From the NCBI GenBank assembly GCA_037976565.1, contig CP137669.1:42372912-42436911 (forward strand): a stretch of 64,000 nucleotides of DNA. The letters run 5' to 3'. Shown one piece after another: positions 61,201 through 64,000 of the stretch. The DNA is from Mesocentrotus franciscanus. Taxonomy: Eukaryota; Echinodermata; Echinoidea; Camarodonta; Strongylocentrotidae. Below the pieces are notes generated by a model. That model worked only from the letters and a program-made list of their open reading frames with translations, was not told where the DNA came from and ran no database searches. The position numbers and the translations under genes are program-made. How positions within the stretch are numbered: the first letter of the stretch is position 1; each line of letters begins with the position of its first letter.

Positions 61201-62006
61201 AATGTTCAGAAGGTTTACCCAATTGATCATTATGAGCTGTCCTAAAAATTAGAGCTCACTCAATATAACTACAAGGACGGAAAATATCTATGCTGCAATG
61301 CAAAGGCTTCAGAGTAGAAAGAGGGGTGTTATACAAATCTGCTGAATTATTTAAAAATATTTCATCACTAAAGACTGTTTGAAATAACACTTGAGTATAA
61401 AGTTATAAATCATTACTAAGAAATAGTTTTGTATATCTCCTGGTATTTTTTGTTTATGTTTGCAAAGATGATGGGGGTGATATTAATTAAAGAATGATTA
61501 TTACTTAAAATTTTGTTTATTTTCTTTCCTTAATGTATAGAGTGGCTGCAAATACAAGCATTGGTCTCGGAGCTCTGGTAAATGGATTTATCAGGACACA
61601 GGAAGAGAAATGTGAGACTGATAAACCCGACATTGTACTTCGAAGCATCAGACAATTCATGAGTGGTACAAAGAATTATCTTCTCAACAAAAGAGAGCCT
61701 GAGATTGATGCTGTCATTGATAGGGTGAGTACACACAAGTGTAAAAAACAAACAAACAGTAAGATGTATATCTATATATGTATATATATATATATATATA
61801 AATATATATGCTGATTCATCCATATATTGGCAGTGTTAGACGGTATAGAGATCACACTTTGACGAAATGCATTTTGTTTAAATACAGCACATGGATGAGT
61901 TGGATCTAGCAGGTTTGGAAGCAATTGTTGAGAGTGCTCTTCATCAATGTGTCCTGGAACCCTTGAAGTCAGATATAGGCATGAGCTGTATCAATGAATA
62001 TAACAG
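31176..62006 (+). CDS. RIN: RIN-family Ras/Rab5 interactor, 5' part of the gene (eleven coding exons)
   Basis: Joined exons encode 946 residues before the window ends. RIN proteins are cytosolic, endosome-linked Rab5 guanine-nucleotide exchange factors that act downstream of Ras and receptor tyrosine kinases. Visible parts are: a leader (1-188); an SH2 domain (about 189-305) with the phosphotyrosine-binding arginine in GQPVATFVVR (R221); an SH2 tail ending LPKAV...EIQSLALLEE; the DFW word that follows SH2 in RINs; a long proline-rich and acidic region (about 310-812); a basic linker; and the start of the RIN-homology region (QFMSGTKNYL, EPEID, ALHQCVLEPL). The VPS9 and Ras-association domains must lie beyond 64 kb. 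All junctions are GT/AG with matching phases. I cannot tell whether it is orthologous to RIN1, RIN2 or RIN3; invertebrates usually have one RIN. Confidence 0.9.
31339..31726. mobile_element. CAGAGATGCC-end element, copy 1 (388 bp)
   Basis: CAGAGATGCCAACC at the left and GGTTGGCATCTCTG at the right are perfect 14-bp inverted repeats. TATATG flanks both sides (31333-31338, 31727-31732), a 6-bp target duplication. Subterminal ATACGATT words repeat on the left and CTGATTTT words on the right. There is no transposase frame. It shares its ends and this layout with 42177-43100 and 57271-58595. Confidence 0.85.
31727..32289. other. RIN: RIN intron 1, no further feature seen
   Basis: Intronic A+T-rich sequence. 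The 67-residue frame at 32091-32294 has no domain. Confidence 0.4.
32290..32860 (+). repeat. diverged tandem repeat, about four units of 110-140 bp
   Basis: Units share AAACNNAACTTG(A)A, GAGCATGCAAAGATGAATTG-like words, GATTAGA and a GGTCAAAGGTCA or degenerate form of it. The first unit has a perfect AGGTCA-A-AGGTCA at 32358-32370. The best match in the window is 38820-39070, another RIN intron. Confidence 0.7.
32861..34081. other. RIN: RIN intron 1, remainder
   Basis: No coding signal apart from the acceptor of exon 2. GTT repeats lie at about 32925-32944, and CATGTACATG words at 33411-33440 and 33805-33830. Confidence 0.4.
34082..34222 (+). CDS. RIN: RIN exon 2
   Basis: The exon lies between TTGTTCTCAG and GAT|GTATGT and is 141 bp, 47 codons, phase 0 at both ends. 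The translation begins IHCEESPVYQATLSVTSKMI and ends VMKRMQSIQD. It is part of the poorly conserved N-terminal leader. The exact phase fit with exons 1 and 3 is the main evidence, since the sequence itself is not diagnostic. Confidence 0.7.
34841..35482. mobile_element. possible element with CAGGGTTGCCA ends
   Basis: CAGGGTTGCCA at 34841 and TGGCAACCCTG ending at 35482 are perfect 11-bp inverted repeats, about 640 bp apart, in RIN intron 2. The ends resemble CAGAGATGCCA of the family at 31339. I see no target duplication, so the assignment is tentative. Confidence 0.5.
35500..35600 (+). repeat. ATT/ATC/GTT microsatellite
   Basis: Runs of ATTATT, TATCATTATC and GTTGTTGTTGTTATTA occupy about 35505-35590. 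They create the Ile- and Val-rich frames on both strands that I reject as genes. Confidence 0.85.
35601..37199. other. RIN: RIN intron 2, remainder
   Basis: A C-rich block at 35799-35890 repeats GGGG/CCCC words (CCCCCTGAACC, CCAGGGGGCC) and may be another repeat end. A MITE fragment is annotated separately at 36636-36821. No exon is seen before the acceptor at 37198-37199. Confidence 0.4.
36636..36821 (-). mobile_element. fragment of the MITE at 24004-24401, inverted
   Basis: This stretch is the reverse complement of 24197-24383 with few differences, for example TTGGCCCAGTCTTGGTAAAG, CACTGTACACAGAAAGATGT and GGTCATGCGATTGCATTGTG. The terminal repeats are missing here. Confidence 0.85.
37200..37327 (+). 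CDS. RIN: RIN exon 3
   Basis: Acceptor TTCTACCTTTAG, donor GACAG|GTAATT; 128 bp, phase 0 in, phase 2 out. The peptide begins MLSSISTELDLMLNDLKKKE and ends SHVSFEAKD plus two bases of an arginine codon. It could form a short helix followed by a Ser/Pro-rich tract. The GT/AG sites and phase match both neighbours. Confidence 0.75.
37388..38075 (+). repeat. GGTCAAAGGTCA-type repeat, copy in RIN intron 3
   Basis: It starts near 37390 with GCCTCCACCCACCAAAGGTG. About four diverged units follow with GGTCAAAGGT words (for example at 37438, 37749 and 37908). It ends with GCGAAGGCATTTAATTGAGA and GTCGCATTTGTCTTG. It is the same class as 1110-2365. Confidence 0.78.
38175..38217 (+). CDS. RIN: RIN exon 4 (43-bp microexon-like)
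   Basis: Acceptor TTGTTCTTTTGTAG, donor GATGAG|GTGAGG. The 43 bp complete the split arginine codon and add SLPRSSMTFSDTDE. Phase 2 in and phase 0 out fit exons 3 and 5. It is Ser-rich and acidic, with no known domain. Confidence 0.75.
38555..39070 (+). repeat. GGTCAAAGGTCA-type repeat with a nested MITE, RIN intron 4
   Basis: It starts TGCCTCTGCCACCAAAGGTA (about 38555), followed by TTGTCCGTCC. Two or more units with GAGCACGCAAGGATGAACTG and GTCAAAGGTCA follow, to about 39070. The unit type matches 32290-32860. A MITE at 38661-38805 interrupts the first unit. Confidence 0.75.
38661..38805. mobile_element. MITE with GTTGCATAAAACTTA ends
   Basis: GTTGCATAAAACTTATCATT at the left and its complement TAAGTTTTATGCAAC at the right are inverted. 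Inside, ATTGATGGTAACT and AGTTACCATTGATGG are a second inverted pair, so the whole 145 bp can fold. It is related in its ends to the element at 21649. Confidence 0.85.
39368..39826. mobile_element. MITE with AAGACCCCGTTCTCA ends
   Basis: TAAGACCCCGTTCTCATTCA (plus CTT) and AAGTGAGTGAGAACGGGGTC (plus TTA) are 23-bp inverted repeats with one difference. TA lies at both edges, which could be a TA duplication. The interior has many short direct and inverted repeats (GAGCGGT, GACCGCTC, CTAACTAAGACC). Its open frames on the minus strand reflect these repeats. Confidence 0.83.
39899..40113 (+). repeat. 17-bp minisatellite, TTTTTACCTCTGACAT
   Basis: About twelve copies of a 16-17-bp unit (TTTTTACCTCTGACA(T/C)) run in tandem in RIN intron 4. 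Units alternate between the ACATT, ACCTT and ATATT variants. Confidence 0.92.
40114..41072. other. RIN: RIN intron 4, remainder
   Basis: No supported exon. The 79-residue frame at 40613-40852 has no domain and no splice support. Confidence 0.4.
41073..41327 (+). CDS. RIN: RIN exon 5: Ser-rich leader and start of SH2
   Basis: Acceptor TCTTTTTTATAG, donor GTCGCA|GTGAGT; 255 bp, 85 codons, phase 0 at both ends. The first 55 residues are Ser/Thr-rich (CDSTRLPSISSKHTSTLSSP). The last 30 (MTRLVHTKPIWFLPSTQRAA through AHYLQGQPVA) match the start of RIN SH2 domains, which have the form L..T.P.WL.L....AA..LQ..P.G. This position gives the W..L and AA helix A words before the FVVR strand on the next exon. 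Confidence 0.9.
41328..42176. other. RIN: RIN intron 5, left part
   Basis: A+T-rich intron with no exon or defined repeat seen. Confidence 0.4.
42177..43100. mobile_element. CAGAGATGCC-end element, copy 2 (924 bp)
   Basis: The left end (T)AGAGATGTCAACC and the right end GGTTGGCATCTCTG are inverted with two substitutions. TGAAAAA before and TCAAAAA after could be a diverged target duplication. GTTACGG and GTTACTG words repeat near the ends, like the subterminal repeats of the other copies. The interior is CpG-rich; its open frames (42518-43050) overlap in several phases and lack a transposase motif. The CpG content and GCGGCCGCC words are unlike the surrounding intron. Confidence 0.8.
43101..44196. 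other. RIN: RIN intron 5, middle part
   Basis: No exon seen. The 81-residue frame at 43445-43690 has no domain. Confidence 0.4.
44197..44272 (+). repeat. 38-bp tandem duplication
   Basis: Two identical copies of a 38-bp unit (AACTGGATATATAAATCTAC, then ATTGATGAATGGGATAGT) lie at 44197-44234 and 44235-44272. Confidence 0.95.
44433..44628. mobile_element. foldback element, about 196 bp
   Basis: The left arm CCTCCCAACGCCTGCTCCAG, CATCTGCAAGTTCTGGTAAA and the right arm TTTACCAGAACCTGCAGATT, CTGGAGCAGGCG, GTTGGGAGG are inverted with some differences. Arms are about 55 bp. The middle holds CATGCATC/GATGCATG-like palindromes. The similar peptides read on both strands are a result of the fold. Confidence 0.8.
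44629..45724. other. RIN: RIN intron 5, right part
   Basis: No exon seen. Overlapping frames at 45013-45386 on opposite strands lack domains. CATGTACATG words lie at 45538-45550. Confidence 0.4.
45725..46060 (+). pseudogene. LINE reverse transcriptase, C-terminal remnant in RIN intron 5
   Basis: Pieces in different frames read LIKELHWLPLQQHIVFKVCL, then KLIIPKMRLSSTKK, then WNNIPLSIRELPYLASFKRS. The order LHWLP...FK, R.R and WN.LP.SIR....FK is the C-terminal signature of CR1/Rex-type reverse transcriptases. At least three frameshifts separate the pieces. The catalytic YADD region is absent. Confidence 0.87.
46387..46501 (+). CDS. RIN: RIN exon 6: SH2 core with FVVR
   Basis: Acceptor TTTTTTTTTGCAG, donor CAAG|GTAATC; 115 bp, phase 0 in, phase 1 out. 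The translation begins TFVVRQARQKDKLSLTLKHP and ends SYPIESTLQ. FVVR holds the invariant SH2 arginine that binds phosphotyrosine, so the domain should still bind phosphopeptides. The following KLSLTLKHP is the next core strand. Confidence 0.92.
46607..46754. mobile_element. MITE with TGTCTTACAAAGAGTTG ends
   Basis: GGGCCCTGTCTTACAAAGAG (plus TTG) and CAATTCTTTGTAAGATGGGG (plus CTC) are inverted. Inside, AATCGCAACTT, AGTTGCGATTGATT and TTGCGATTGATT form further repeats. It lies in RIN intron 6. Confidence 0.85.
46755..47567. other. RIN: RIN intron 6, remainder
   Basis: No feature seen apart from the acceptor of exon 7. Confidence 0.4.
47568..47732 (+). CDS. RIN: RIN exon 7: C-terminal half of SH2
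   Basis: Acceptor TTTGTCATTGCAG, donor GAAG|GTATCA; 165 bp, phase 1 at both ends. The peptide GVKLLIEDMVFPALDNLIAY continues to GLPCRLALPKAVMAAKNLRE and IQSLALLEE. This fits the RIN pattern GV.LEGS.L.FP.LL.LI.AY...LP..LRLP.AI..A....ELEAIA, the end of SH2 plus the RIN-specific extension. Known RIN SH2 domains share this tail. Confidence 0.93.
47807..48160 (+). repeat. GGTCAAAGGTCA-type repeat, copy in RIN intron 7
   Basis: It starts GTCATGCCTCCGCCCACATA and has two diverged units with TGTATCACCATAGGAACATG, CTGATTAGATTTTGG and AAGGTCAAAGGTCATAG (perfect DR1). It ends near 48120 with TAGGCGGAGGCATATTAGAG and ATTGCACTTGTCTTG. TGCCTCCGCC at the start and GGCGGAGGCA at the end are inverted, so this short copy shows both ends of the family clearly. 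Confidence 0.85.
48161..49250. other. RIN: RIN intron 7, middle part
   Basis: No exon seen. The 86-residue frame at 48336-48596 has no domain or splice support. Confidence 0.4.
49251..49371 (+). pseudogene. RIN: intronic duplicate of the start of RIN exon 8
   Basis: These 121 bp match 49673-49793, inside exon 8, at a constant offset of 422 bp. I count about four differences (97% identity). The corresponding frame reads FKLDS, then MHPAQGWVESPTFSMPLSKQ and SLSEASSV. It has a TAA near its left edge (GTT TAA TTT, where the exon has GAT TCA TTT) and a TGA soon after its right edge. No acceptor directly precedes it. It is a recent partial duplication that is dead as an exon. Confidence 0.93.
49630..51138 (+). 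CDS. RIN: RIN exon 8: proline-rich and acidic central region (1.5 kb)
   Basis: Acceptor TTTTTTGTTGTTGTAG, donor CTTG|GTAAGT; 1509 bp, phase 1 at both ends, the longest exon in the window. It begins DFWKSAHSRSPTLPTPTDSF; DFW after SH2 is typical of RINs. Polyproline SH3-ligand candidates are PPPKCAPPPPPTGEE (about 50110), LPPKQKKKP (about 50265) and RTPPPPASC (about 50418). An acidic stretch, DVESEQEDTFSDHEIEDI, lies at about 50840. The rest is Ser/Gln/Asn-rich and probably disordered. In known RINs this region binds SH3 proteins such as amphiphysin II/BIN1. The frame stays open 26 bp past the donor, but phase and RH continuity favour splicing. Confidence 0.93.
51139..51624. other. RIN: RIN intron 8, left part
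   Basis: No feature seen. Confidence 0.4.
51625..53020 (+). mobile_element. TCTCGCCTGC repeat element, copy 2
   Basis: The left end TTTTGTCTCGCCTGCGTAGC and the GGC run (51674-51706) match 9629. At least four units of about 165 bp follow to about 52400, with AAGGTCAAAGGTCATTTCAG words. The right end at 52840-53020 matches 10255-10430 (TCAATATTCACTTCAAAATG, AATGCAGGCGAGACCGCCGA). GAATTGCGTAATGC is duplicated in tandem at 52971-52990. A 430-bp block at 52410-52840, absent from copy 1, separates the units from the right end and may be a later insertion. Confidence 0.8.
53065..54100 (+). repeat. tandem array of about six 157-159-bp units with DR1 words
   Basis: A palindromic leader TGCCTCCGCCACCGAAGGTG...GGAGGCATCATG (53070-53105) and TTGTCCGTCCGTACGTCCGT precede the array. 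The units repeat CATACATTGAGATTGTTATC (starts at 53455, 53612, 53771 and 53928, spacing 157-159) and ATGTATCACCATAGGAAGAC. They also repeat GATTAGATTTTGGAGCACGT and AGGTCAAAGGTCAAGGGTCA. The inner units are nearly identical, so they expanded recently. The same class as 1110, but far more homogeneous. Confidence 0.92.
54101..54489. other. RIN: RIN intron 8, spacer between arrays
   Basis: It holds AACACCAACACCAACACCGA-type short repeats at about 54305-54325, partly inverted to GGTGTTGAGGCTGGTGTTGA at about 54205. No exon is seen. Confidence 0.5.
54490..55270 (+). repeat. tandem array of about five 141-144-bp units with DR1 words
   Basis: The leader ATGCCTCCGCTACAAAGTAG and TTGTCAGTCCGTGCGTACAT precede units starting TCGTGATCGCGTTATCTCAA (about 54594, 54738, 54879 and 55020). 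Each has TGATGGATTACCGCCAAACT, TCATGTATGTATCTTGCAGA and CACGAGGTCAAAGGTCACAG. The array ends near TATGGCGGAGGCATTTTTCG (55255-55275), inverted to the leader. Because most units are 141 bp, a repetitive 169-residue frame stays open on the minus strand (54521-55030). I consider it non-coding. Confidence 0.92.
55271..56208. other. RIN: RIN intron 8, right part
   Basis: No feature seen apart from the acceptor of exon 9 (TTTTCCCTCGTGTCACAG). Confidence 0.4.
56209..56308 (+). CDS. RIN: RIN exon 9: basic linker
   Basis: Acceptor CTCGTGTCACAG, donor CTAAG|GTAAAA; 100 bp, phase 1 in, phase 2 out. The peptide AKKGSRGATKKLHRISGKSK continues to KRDASTDIQEAIL. It is strongly basic and then becomes helical toward the RH region. 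RIN proteins carry a similar basic Ser-rich segment ahead of RH. Its donor lies at the very start of the 42-bp minisatellite. Confidence 0.82.
56309..57016 (+). repeat. 42-bp minisatellite starting at the RIN exon 9 donor, part 1
   Basis: About 17 units of GTAGAGAGATCATAACAAGA plus CATCTCAAAGGTAGTATCCC plus TT. Variants have CCTACATGTAGCAAGAGATC, CATCACAAAGG or CAATGG. The first unit is already recognisable at the exon edge (AAGGTAAAATCCCTTATACA, AGATCATAGTAAGATATCTC), so the array appears to have grown from the intron start. One odd block at 56880-56930 carries GAGGCGGGAAGATTCGCCGG. The array resumes at 57236-57270 and 58596-58935. Confidence 0.95.
57017..57235 (+). mobile_element. SINE-like insertion in the minisatellite
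   Basis: An AAT/ATA run (57020-57042) is followed by TCTTATATAGCGCACGTATC and GGTGCTCAAGGCGCTCCAAC, and then ATTTAACACCTGGGTGGAGA to about 57225. The block interrupts 42-bp units. Sequence of the TATATAGCGC...CAAGGCGCT type is a widespread short repeat in marine invertebrate genomes, from general knowledge; I see no pol III promoter boxes here. Confidence 0.55.
57271..58595. mobile_element. CAGAGATGCC-end element, copy 3 (1325 bp)
   Basis: CAGAGATGCCAAC at the left and GTTGGCATCCCTG at the right are inverted with one difference. It sits inside a minisatellite unit, so the target is known: GTAGTA occurs once in each intact unit but lies on both sides here (57265-57270 and 58596-58601). This proves a 6-bp duplication. 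Left-hand words TACGGATTTCCCGT and TACGGGAAATCG, and right-hand ATTACTGATTTT words, mirror the subterminal repeats of copy 1. No long transposase frame is present. Confidence 0.92.
58596..58935 (+). repeat. 42-bp minisatellite, part 2
   Basis: About eight more units continue after the element at 57271-58595 (AGGTAGTATCCCTTGTAGAG). One unit carries GTCATCATAGGCGGCATAGC instead of the standard stretch. Reverse-strand frames at 58638-59021 encode a 14-residue periodic peptide only because 42 is a multiple of three. Confidence 0.93.
59060..60632 (-). pseudogene. Tc1-type transposase pseudogene, split by a hAT MITE
   Basis: The minus-strand frame starts at 60632 with MAKKKELSEDLRQHLVHAHR and GKGYKALSKLYEVPVATVQS, a paired-like helix-turn-helix for binding the element ends. 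After the insertion it continues as RKTPLLRKKNREARLALERA, VLWSDETQM (first catalytic Asp), VKHGGGNIMLWGCF, NDPKHTAKVMKQWY (second Asp) and SPNLNPIENVWRELKTR (third acidic residue region). It ends at 59060. A stop (TAA at 59291-59293, minus strand) lies inside WPS*SPNLNPIE, and several frameshifts occur. The gene cannot make an active enzyme. Confidence 0.93.
59847..60380. mobile_element. hAT MITE inserted in the Tc1 pseudogene, 534 bp
   Basis: It starts TAGGGCTG and ends CAGCCCTA, flanked by an exact 8-bp duplication, TTGATTGT at 59839-59846 and 60381-60388. About 95 bp at each end are imperfect inverted repeats sharing TACTCGAGTAC and ACTCGGCCGCCATTTTT. Removing the element and one TTGATTGT restores the Tc1 coding order. 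It has no transposase. Confidence 0.95.
60886..61540. other. RIN: RIN intron 9, right part
   Basis: One degenerate minisatellite unit at about 60895-60945; otherwise no feature before the acceptor of exon 10. Confidence 0.45.
61541..61724 (+). CDS. RIN: RIN exon 10: start of RIN-homology region
   Basis: Acceptor CCTTAATGTATAG, donor AGG|GTGAGT; 184 bp, phase 2 in, phase 0 out. The peptide RVAANTSIGLGALVNGFIRT continues to VLRSIRQFMSGTKNYLLNKR and EPEIDAVIDR. The (I/V)RQFM.G.K.YL and EPEI words fit the helical RH segment that precedes VPS9 in RINs and helps bind Rab5. Helical and charged throughout. Confidence 0.92.
61770..61810 (+). repeat. TA dinucleotide microsatellite
   Basis: TATATATGTATATATATATA-type sequence 40 bases after the exon 10 donor. 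The open frames that cross it are not genes beyond the exon. Confidence 0.9.
61888..62006 (+). CDS. RIN: RIN exon 11: RH region, continues to next exon
   Basis: Acceptor TTTAAATACAG, donor AACAG|GTAAGC; 119 bp, phase 0 in, phase 2 out. The peptide HMDELDLAGLEAIVESALHQ continues to CVLEPLKSDIGMSCINEYN. The LE..VE.ALH.CVL.PLK motif is highly typical of RINs. The next exon must begin by completing an AG- codon; I found no acceptable candidate before 64000. Confidence 0.94.
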
Positions 62007-62222
62007 GTAAGCCGGACAGTCTTTTTCCCATTATGCCATTCAAAGATACCCATAGTGTGTTTAGTTCCAAAGATAAGGATCTCTAGTATCATTATATCAA
62101 TATTTATTTCAACTATTTTAACTGTGAACTTAAATCTTGTGCTAGTATGAATCACCATAGAGAGACAAGTAACAAGAGGATATCACGCCTAATGTCAAAG
62201 GTTGTAACGATCAGTTGACTTG
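62007..62222 (+). repeat. end of a GGTCAAAGG-type repeat, interrupted
   Basis: At about 62100-62222 are weak units (TATGAATCACCATAGAGAGA, AATGTCAAAGGTTGTAACGA, CAGTTGACTTG). The family's usual right end (TTTTCATTGTGATATTTCAA, TTGGCATATTGGAGAAGTAC, CATTTGTCTTGT) resumes at 63262-63362. The element at 62223-63261 therefore sits inside this repeat. Confidence 0.65.
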
Positions 62223-62588
62223 TAATTCTCACTATCGCTAATACCCCAAAATGCCGGATGTTAGATTCATGCACTCTGGGGTAACTTGATGACTTAGTCG
62301 CTTCTGGTCTATTTTGTGTGGCTATATTGTGCCGTCCGGTCTCAGCAGACGCAGAGTGGTGCGGCAGCCAGTAGTCAGTCATCACTGAGCTTGCTATCAA
62401 TTTAGGCATTGCAATAGTTGGATGGTGGTACCCTTCACTTCGTCTTTGGCTTTTTGATAGTATATCGTACCGGTAAGCAGTTTTCTATTTTTTACAAACT
62501 GAATTGTCAGTTGGAATATGGTGCGATACTGCTGAGTGTTAGTCGCACGAAAATATATGAAAAATCCTTCGAGATATCCCTGAGTGAA

Positions 62589-62868
62589 GCATTAGTCACA
62601 CCTTTGCGTATTTGGCTTGCGTATTGCTGCGTTTCTATGGCAAGCCGTTTTAACATTTATTCCTATGTCTTGATATCAAGAAATACATTCTTGATATAAA
62701 GAAATCGAATTCTTGATATCAAGAATTACCATTGCTTTACAACAGAAAATAATTTCTTGATATCAAGAATTAATTTCTTGATATCAAGACATAGGAATAA
62801 ATGTTAAAACGGCTTGTCATAGAAACGCAGCAATACGCAAGCCAAATACGCAAAGGTGTGACTAATGC
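62589..62868. mobile_element. long palindromic MITE, 280 bp
   Basis: Nearly identical inverted arms of about 92 bp run GCATTAGTCACACCTTTGCG, TATTTGGCTTGCGTATTGCT, TTTCTATG(G/A)CAAGCCGTTTT and AACATTTATTCCTATGTCTT. The centre contains four TTCTTGATATCAAGAA-type palindromes. It would fold into a long cruciform or double-stranded RNA if transcribed. Nested in the element at 62223-63261. Confidence 0.92.
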
Positions 62869-62877
62869 CTGAGAGAT

Positions 62878-63060
62878 GTGATTTGGGTAAAATTCCCAAC
62901 AAATCCTACACAGCGCGCGACCTGGAAAAAGTTGCTCCGGGGCAAGACAAGTTTTAAATTACTGCATGATCGCAACTCTTCCGGCATTTTGATGAAGAAC
63001 AATTACAAAATGATGGACATGCAGTGGGATTCCCTAAGTATTCTTCTTGAACAATCATGA
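62878..63060 (+). pseudogene. possible THAP-domain fragment
   Basis: The frame includes VIWVKFPTNPTQRATWKKLL. FP.(D/N)P..R..W...L is the central signature of THAP zinc-finger domains, found in P-element transposases and derived proteins. The C2CH ligands are not visible: the N-terminal part is replaced by the palindromic MITE, and no C..H follows. It could be chance similarity. Confidence 0.3.
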
Positions 63061-63261
63061 TTATCATGGACTTGTGAAAAAATCCAAGGAAGTCAGTAGC
63101 AGCCAACAAGAGAGAAATCTAGAAATAGCTTTTCGTGTACCGTGCACACGACGCATGCATGCACCTTACACCGGAAGTATGCAAGTGACGGAAGTGGCTC
63201 AAAATTAAATCCAAGGGGCCCACATCCCAGCATTTGGGGATATTGGCGATAGCGAGAATTA

Positions 63262-64000
63262 GAGGCTATTTGTTTTCATTGTGATATTTCAAGAATAAAT
63301 CAAGCCATGATCTTAACTGAATTTAGGCTTTGGCATATTGGAGAAGTACTCACATTTGTCTTGTCATTATATATGTTTATTAAACCATTGCCCTGATCTG
63401 GCATCACTAACTAAACCCCTCAAAAAAAGTTTGGAAACTCAAGATGGATCGATTAAAGCTCTCTTAACATGGCACTTTCATTGCTTTTATTATTATCATT
63501 ATAAAGGGTGTTTATACCTCTTTAAAATCATATTTGTTATGATTTTGCAGCCATGCAATGAGCAGTACATCAGTATAAGGGACAGGGTCAATAGTGAAAA
63601 GTTGTAAAATGAACTGGTAAGCACTGATGTTGTTATGCAGAACACTCTTTCTTTGACATTAACAAGAGAGTGTCGTTTTAGTAAATGATAGTGGGGCTAT
63701 TGTTTCATACTTAATTCCAAATTCTAAAGAATCTGATATCGAAATTCGAACAAAAGCAGTGTATTGTGCAACTTTTCACTTTTGACCTTGCCCCTTATTT
63801 GGATCTACTGCACATTCCATGACTGAAAAAAATCACAACAAATAGGGTATCATTTTAAATAGGAATTCATCCACTTTCTAATCATACTAAACTTTGTGAT
63901 GATTATGCCATTACAAATTGATTATTGAGTTTTCAAGCTTTTCAGAGGGCTTAACCGGTATATAACATGCATATAACCCTATTACATCAACAGGTGATTA
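63262..64000. other. RIN: RIN intron 11 (continues right); repeat end
   Basis: The first 100 bases are the right end of the GGTCAAAGG-type repeat class. Beyond that no exon is supported: at 63551 an AG precedes a 19-codon open stretch, but in the required phase it stops within nine codons. Confidence 0.5.

Larger units (their letters stand above)
62223..63261. mobile_element. element with TAATTCTC(A/G)CTATCGC ends, about 1.04 kb
   Basis: TAATTCTCACTATCGCTAAT (then ACCCCAAAATGCC) at the left and the complement of TTGGCGATAGCGAGAATTA at the right are about 38-bp inverted repeats with a few differences. It interrupts a dispersed repeat. Inside are a palindromic MITE (62589-62868) and a THAP-like peptide (62878-63060). 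A THAP fragment within an inverted-repeat element would suit a decayed P-type transposon, but the evidence is weak. I see no target duplication. Confidence 0.65.

Noticed and set aside
63551..63607. Next RIN exon after 62006
   Set aside because: A CAG acceptor is present, but in the required phase (two bases carried over) the frame stops within nine codons, and the peptide does not resemble the RH region.

Overview
This window is eukaryotic nuclear DNA, most likely from a marine invertebrate deuterostome. An echinoderm, and probably a sea urchin, fits best. The reasons are a gene with small exons and kilobase introns, A+T-rich background, dispersed TACATGTACATGTA and ACCGGTA words, and dense repeats whose consensus holds TGCCTCCGCC...GGCGGAGGCA ends and GGTCAAAGGTCA cores. 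I infer the taxon from this texture; no organelle or rRNA marker confirms it.

There is one confident protein-coding gene, on the + strand from about 31.1 kb to beyond the right edge. It is a RIN (Ras and Rab interactor) family gene. I assembled eleven coding exons (31176-31256, 34082-34222, 37200-37327, 38175-38217, 41073-41327, 46387-46501, 47568-47732, 49630-51138, 56209-56308, 61541-61724, 61888-62006). All splice sites are GT/AG and all phases agree, giving 946 residues before the window ends. They encode an N-terminal leader, an SH2 domain with an intact FVVR arginine, a 1.5-kb exon for a proline-rich and acidic region, a basic linker, and the start of the RIN-homology (RH) region. The expected rest of RH, the Rab5-GEF VPS9 domain and the Ras-association domain should lie to the right of 64 kb. 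The first coding exon has a 3' splice site before its ATG, so at least one non-coding leader exon lies upstream and was not found.

The left part (1-31 kb) has no confident gene. A candidate exon of another gene sits near 3.33-3.52 kb, and a short acidic ORF lies near 20.05 kb. The rest is a dense graveyard of transposable elements. It includes hAT-like elements with 8-bp target duplications (12709-13073, 17761-18644), a piggyBac-like MITE with TTAA duplications (23250-24002), other terminal-inverted-repeat MITEs, a tRNA-derived SINE (8845-9040) and broken LINE reverse-transcriptase pieces. Between 23.2 and 25.5 kb four MITEs lie end to end and split one LINE.

The introns of the RIN gene are equally crowded. 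They hold a family of elements with CAGAGATGCC ends and apparent 6-bp target duplications (31339-31726, 42177-43100, 57271-58595), and a Tc1/mariner pseudogene (59060-60632, minus) that a hAT MITE later entered (59847-60380, 8-bp duplication). A 42-bp minisatellite starts at the donor of the 56-kb exon and repeats a donor-like word. There are also large tandem arrays rich in perfect AGGTCA-A-AGGTCA (DR1) words, and a partial duplicate of the large RIN exon 422 bp upstream of it. I see no virus, toxin gene, CRISPR array or operon.
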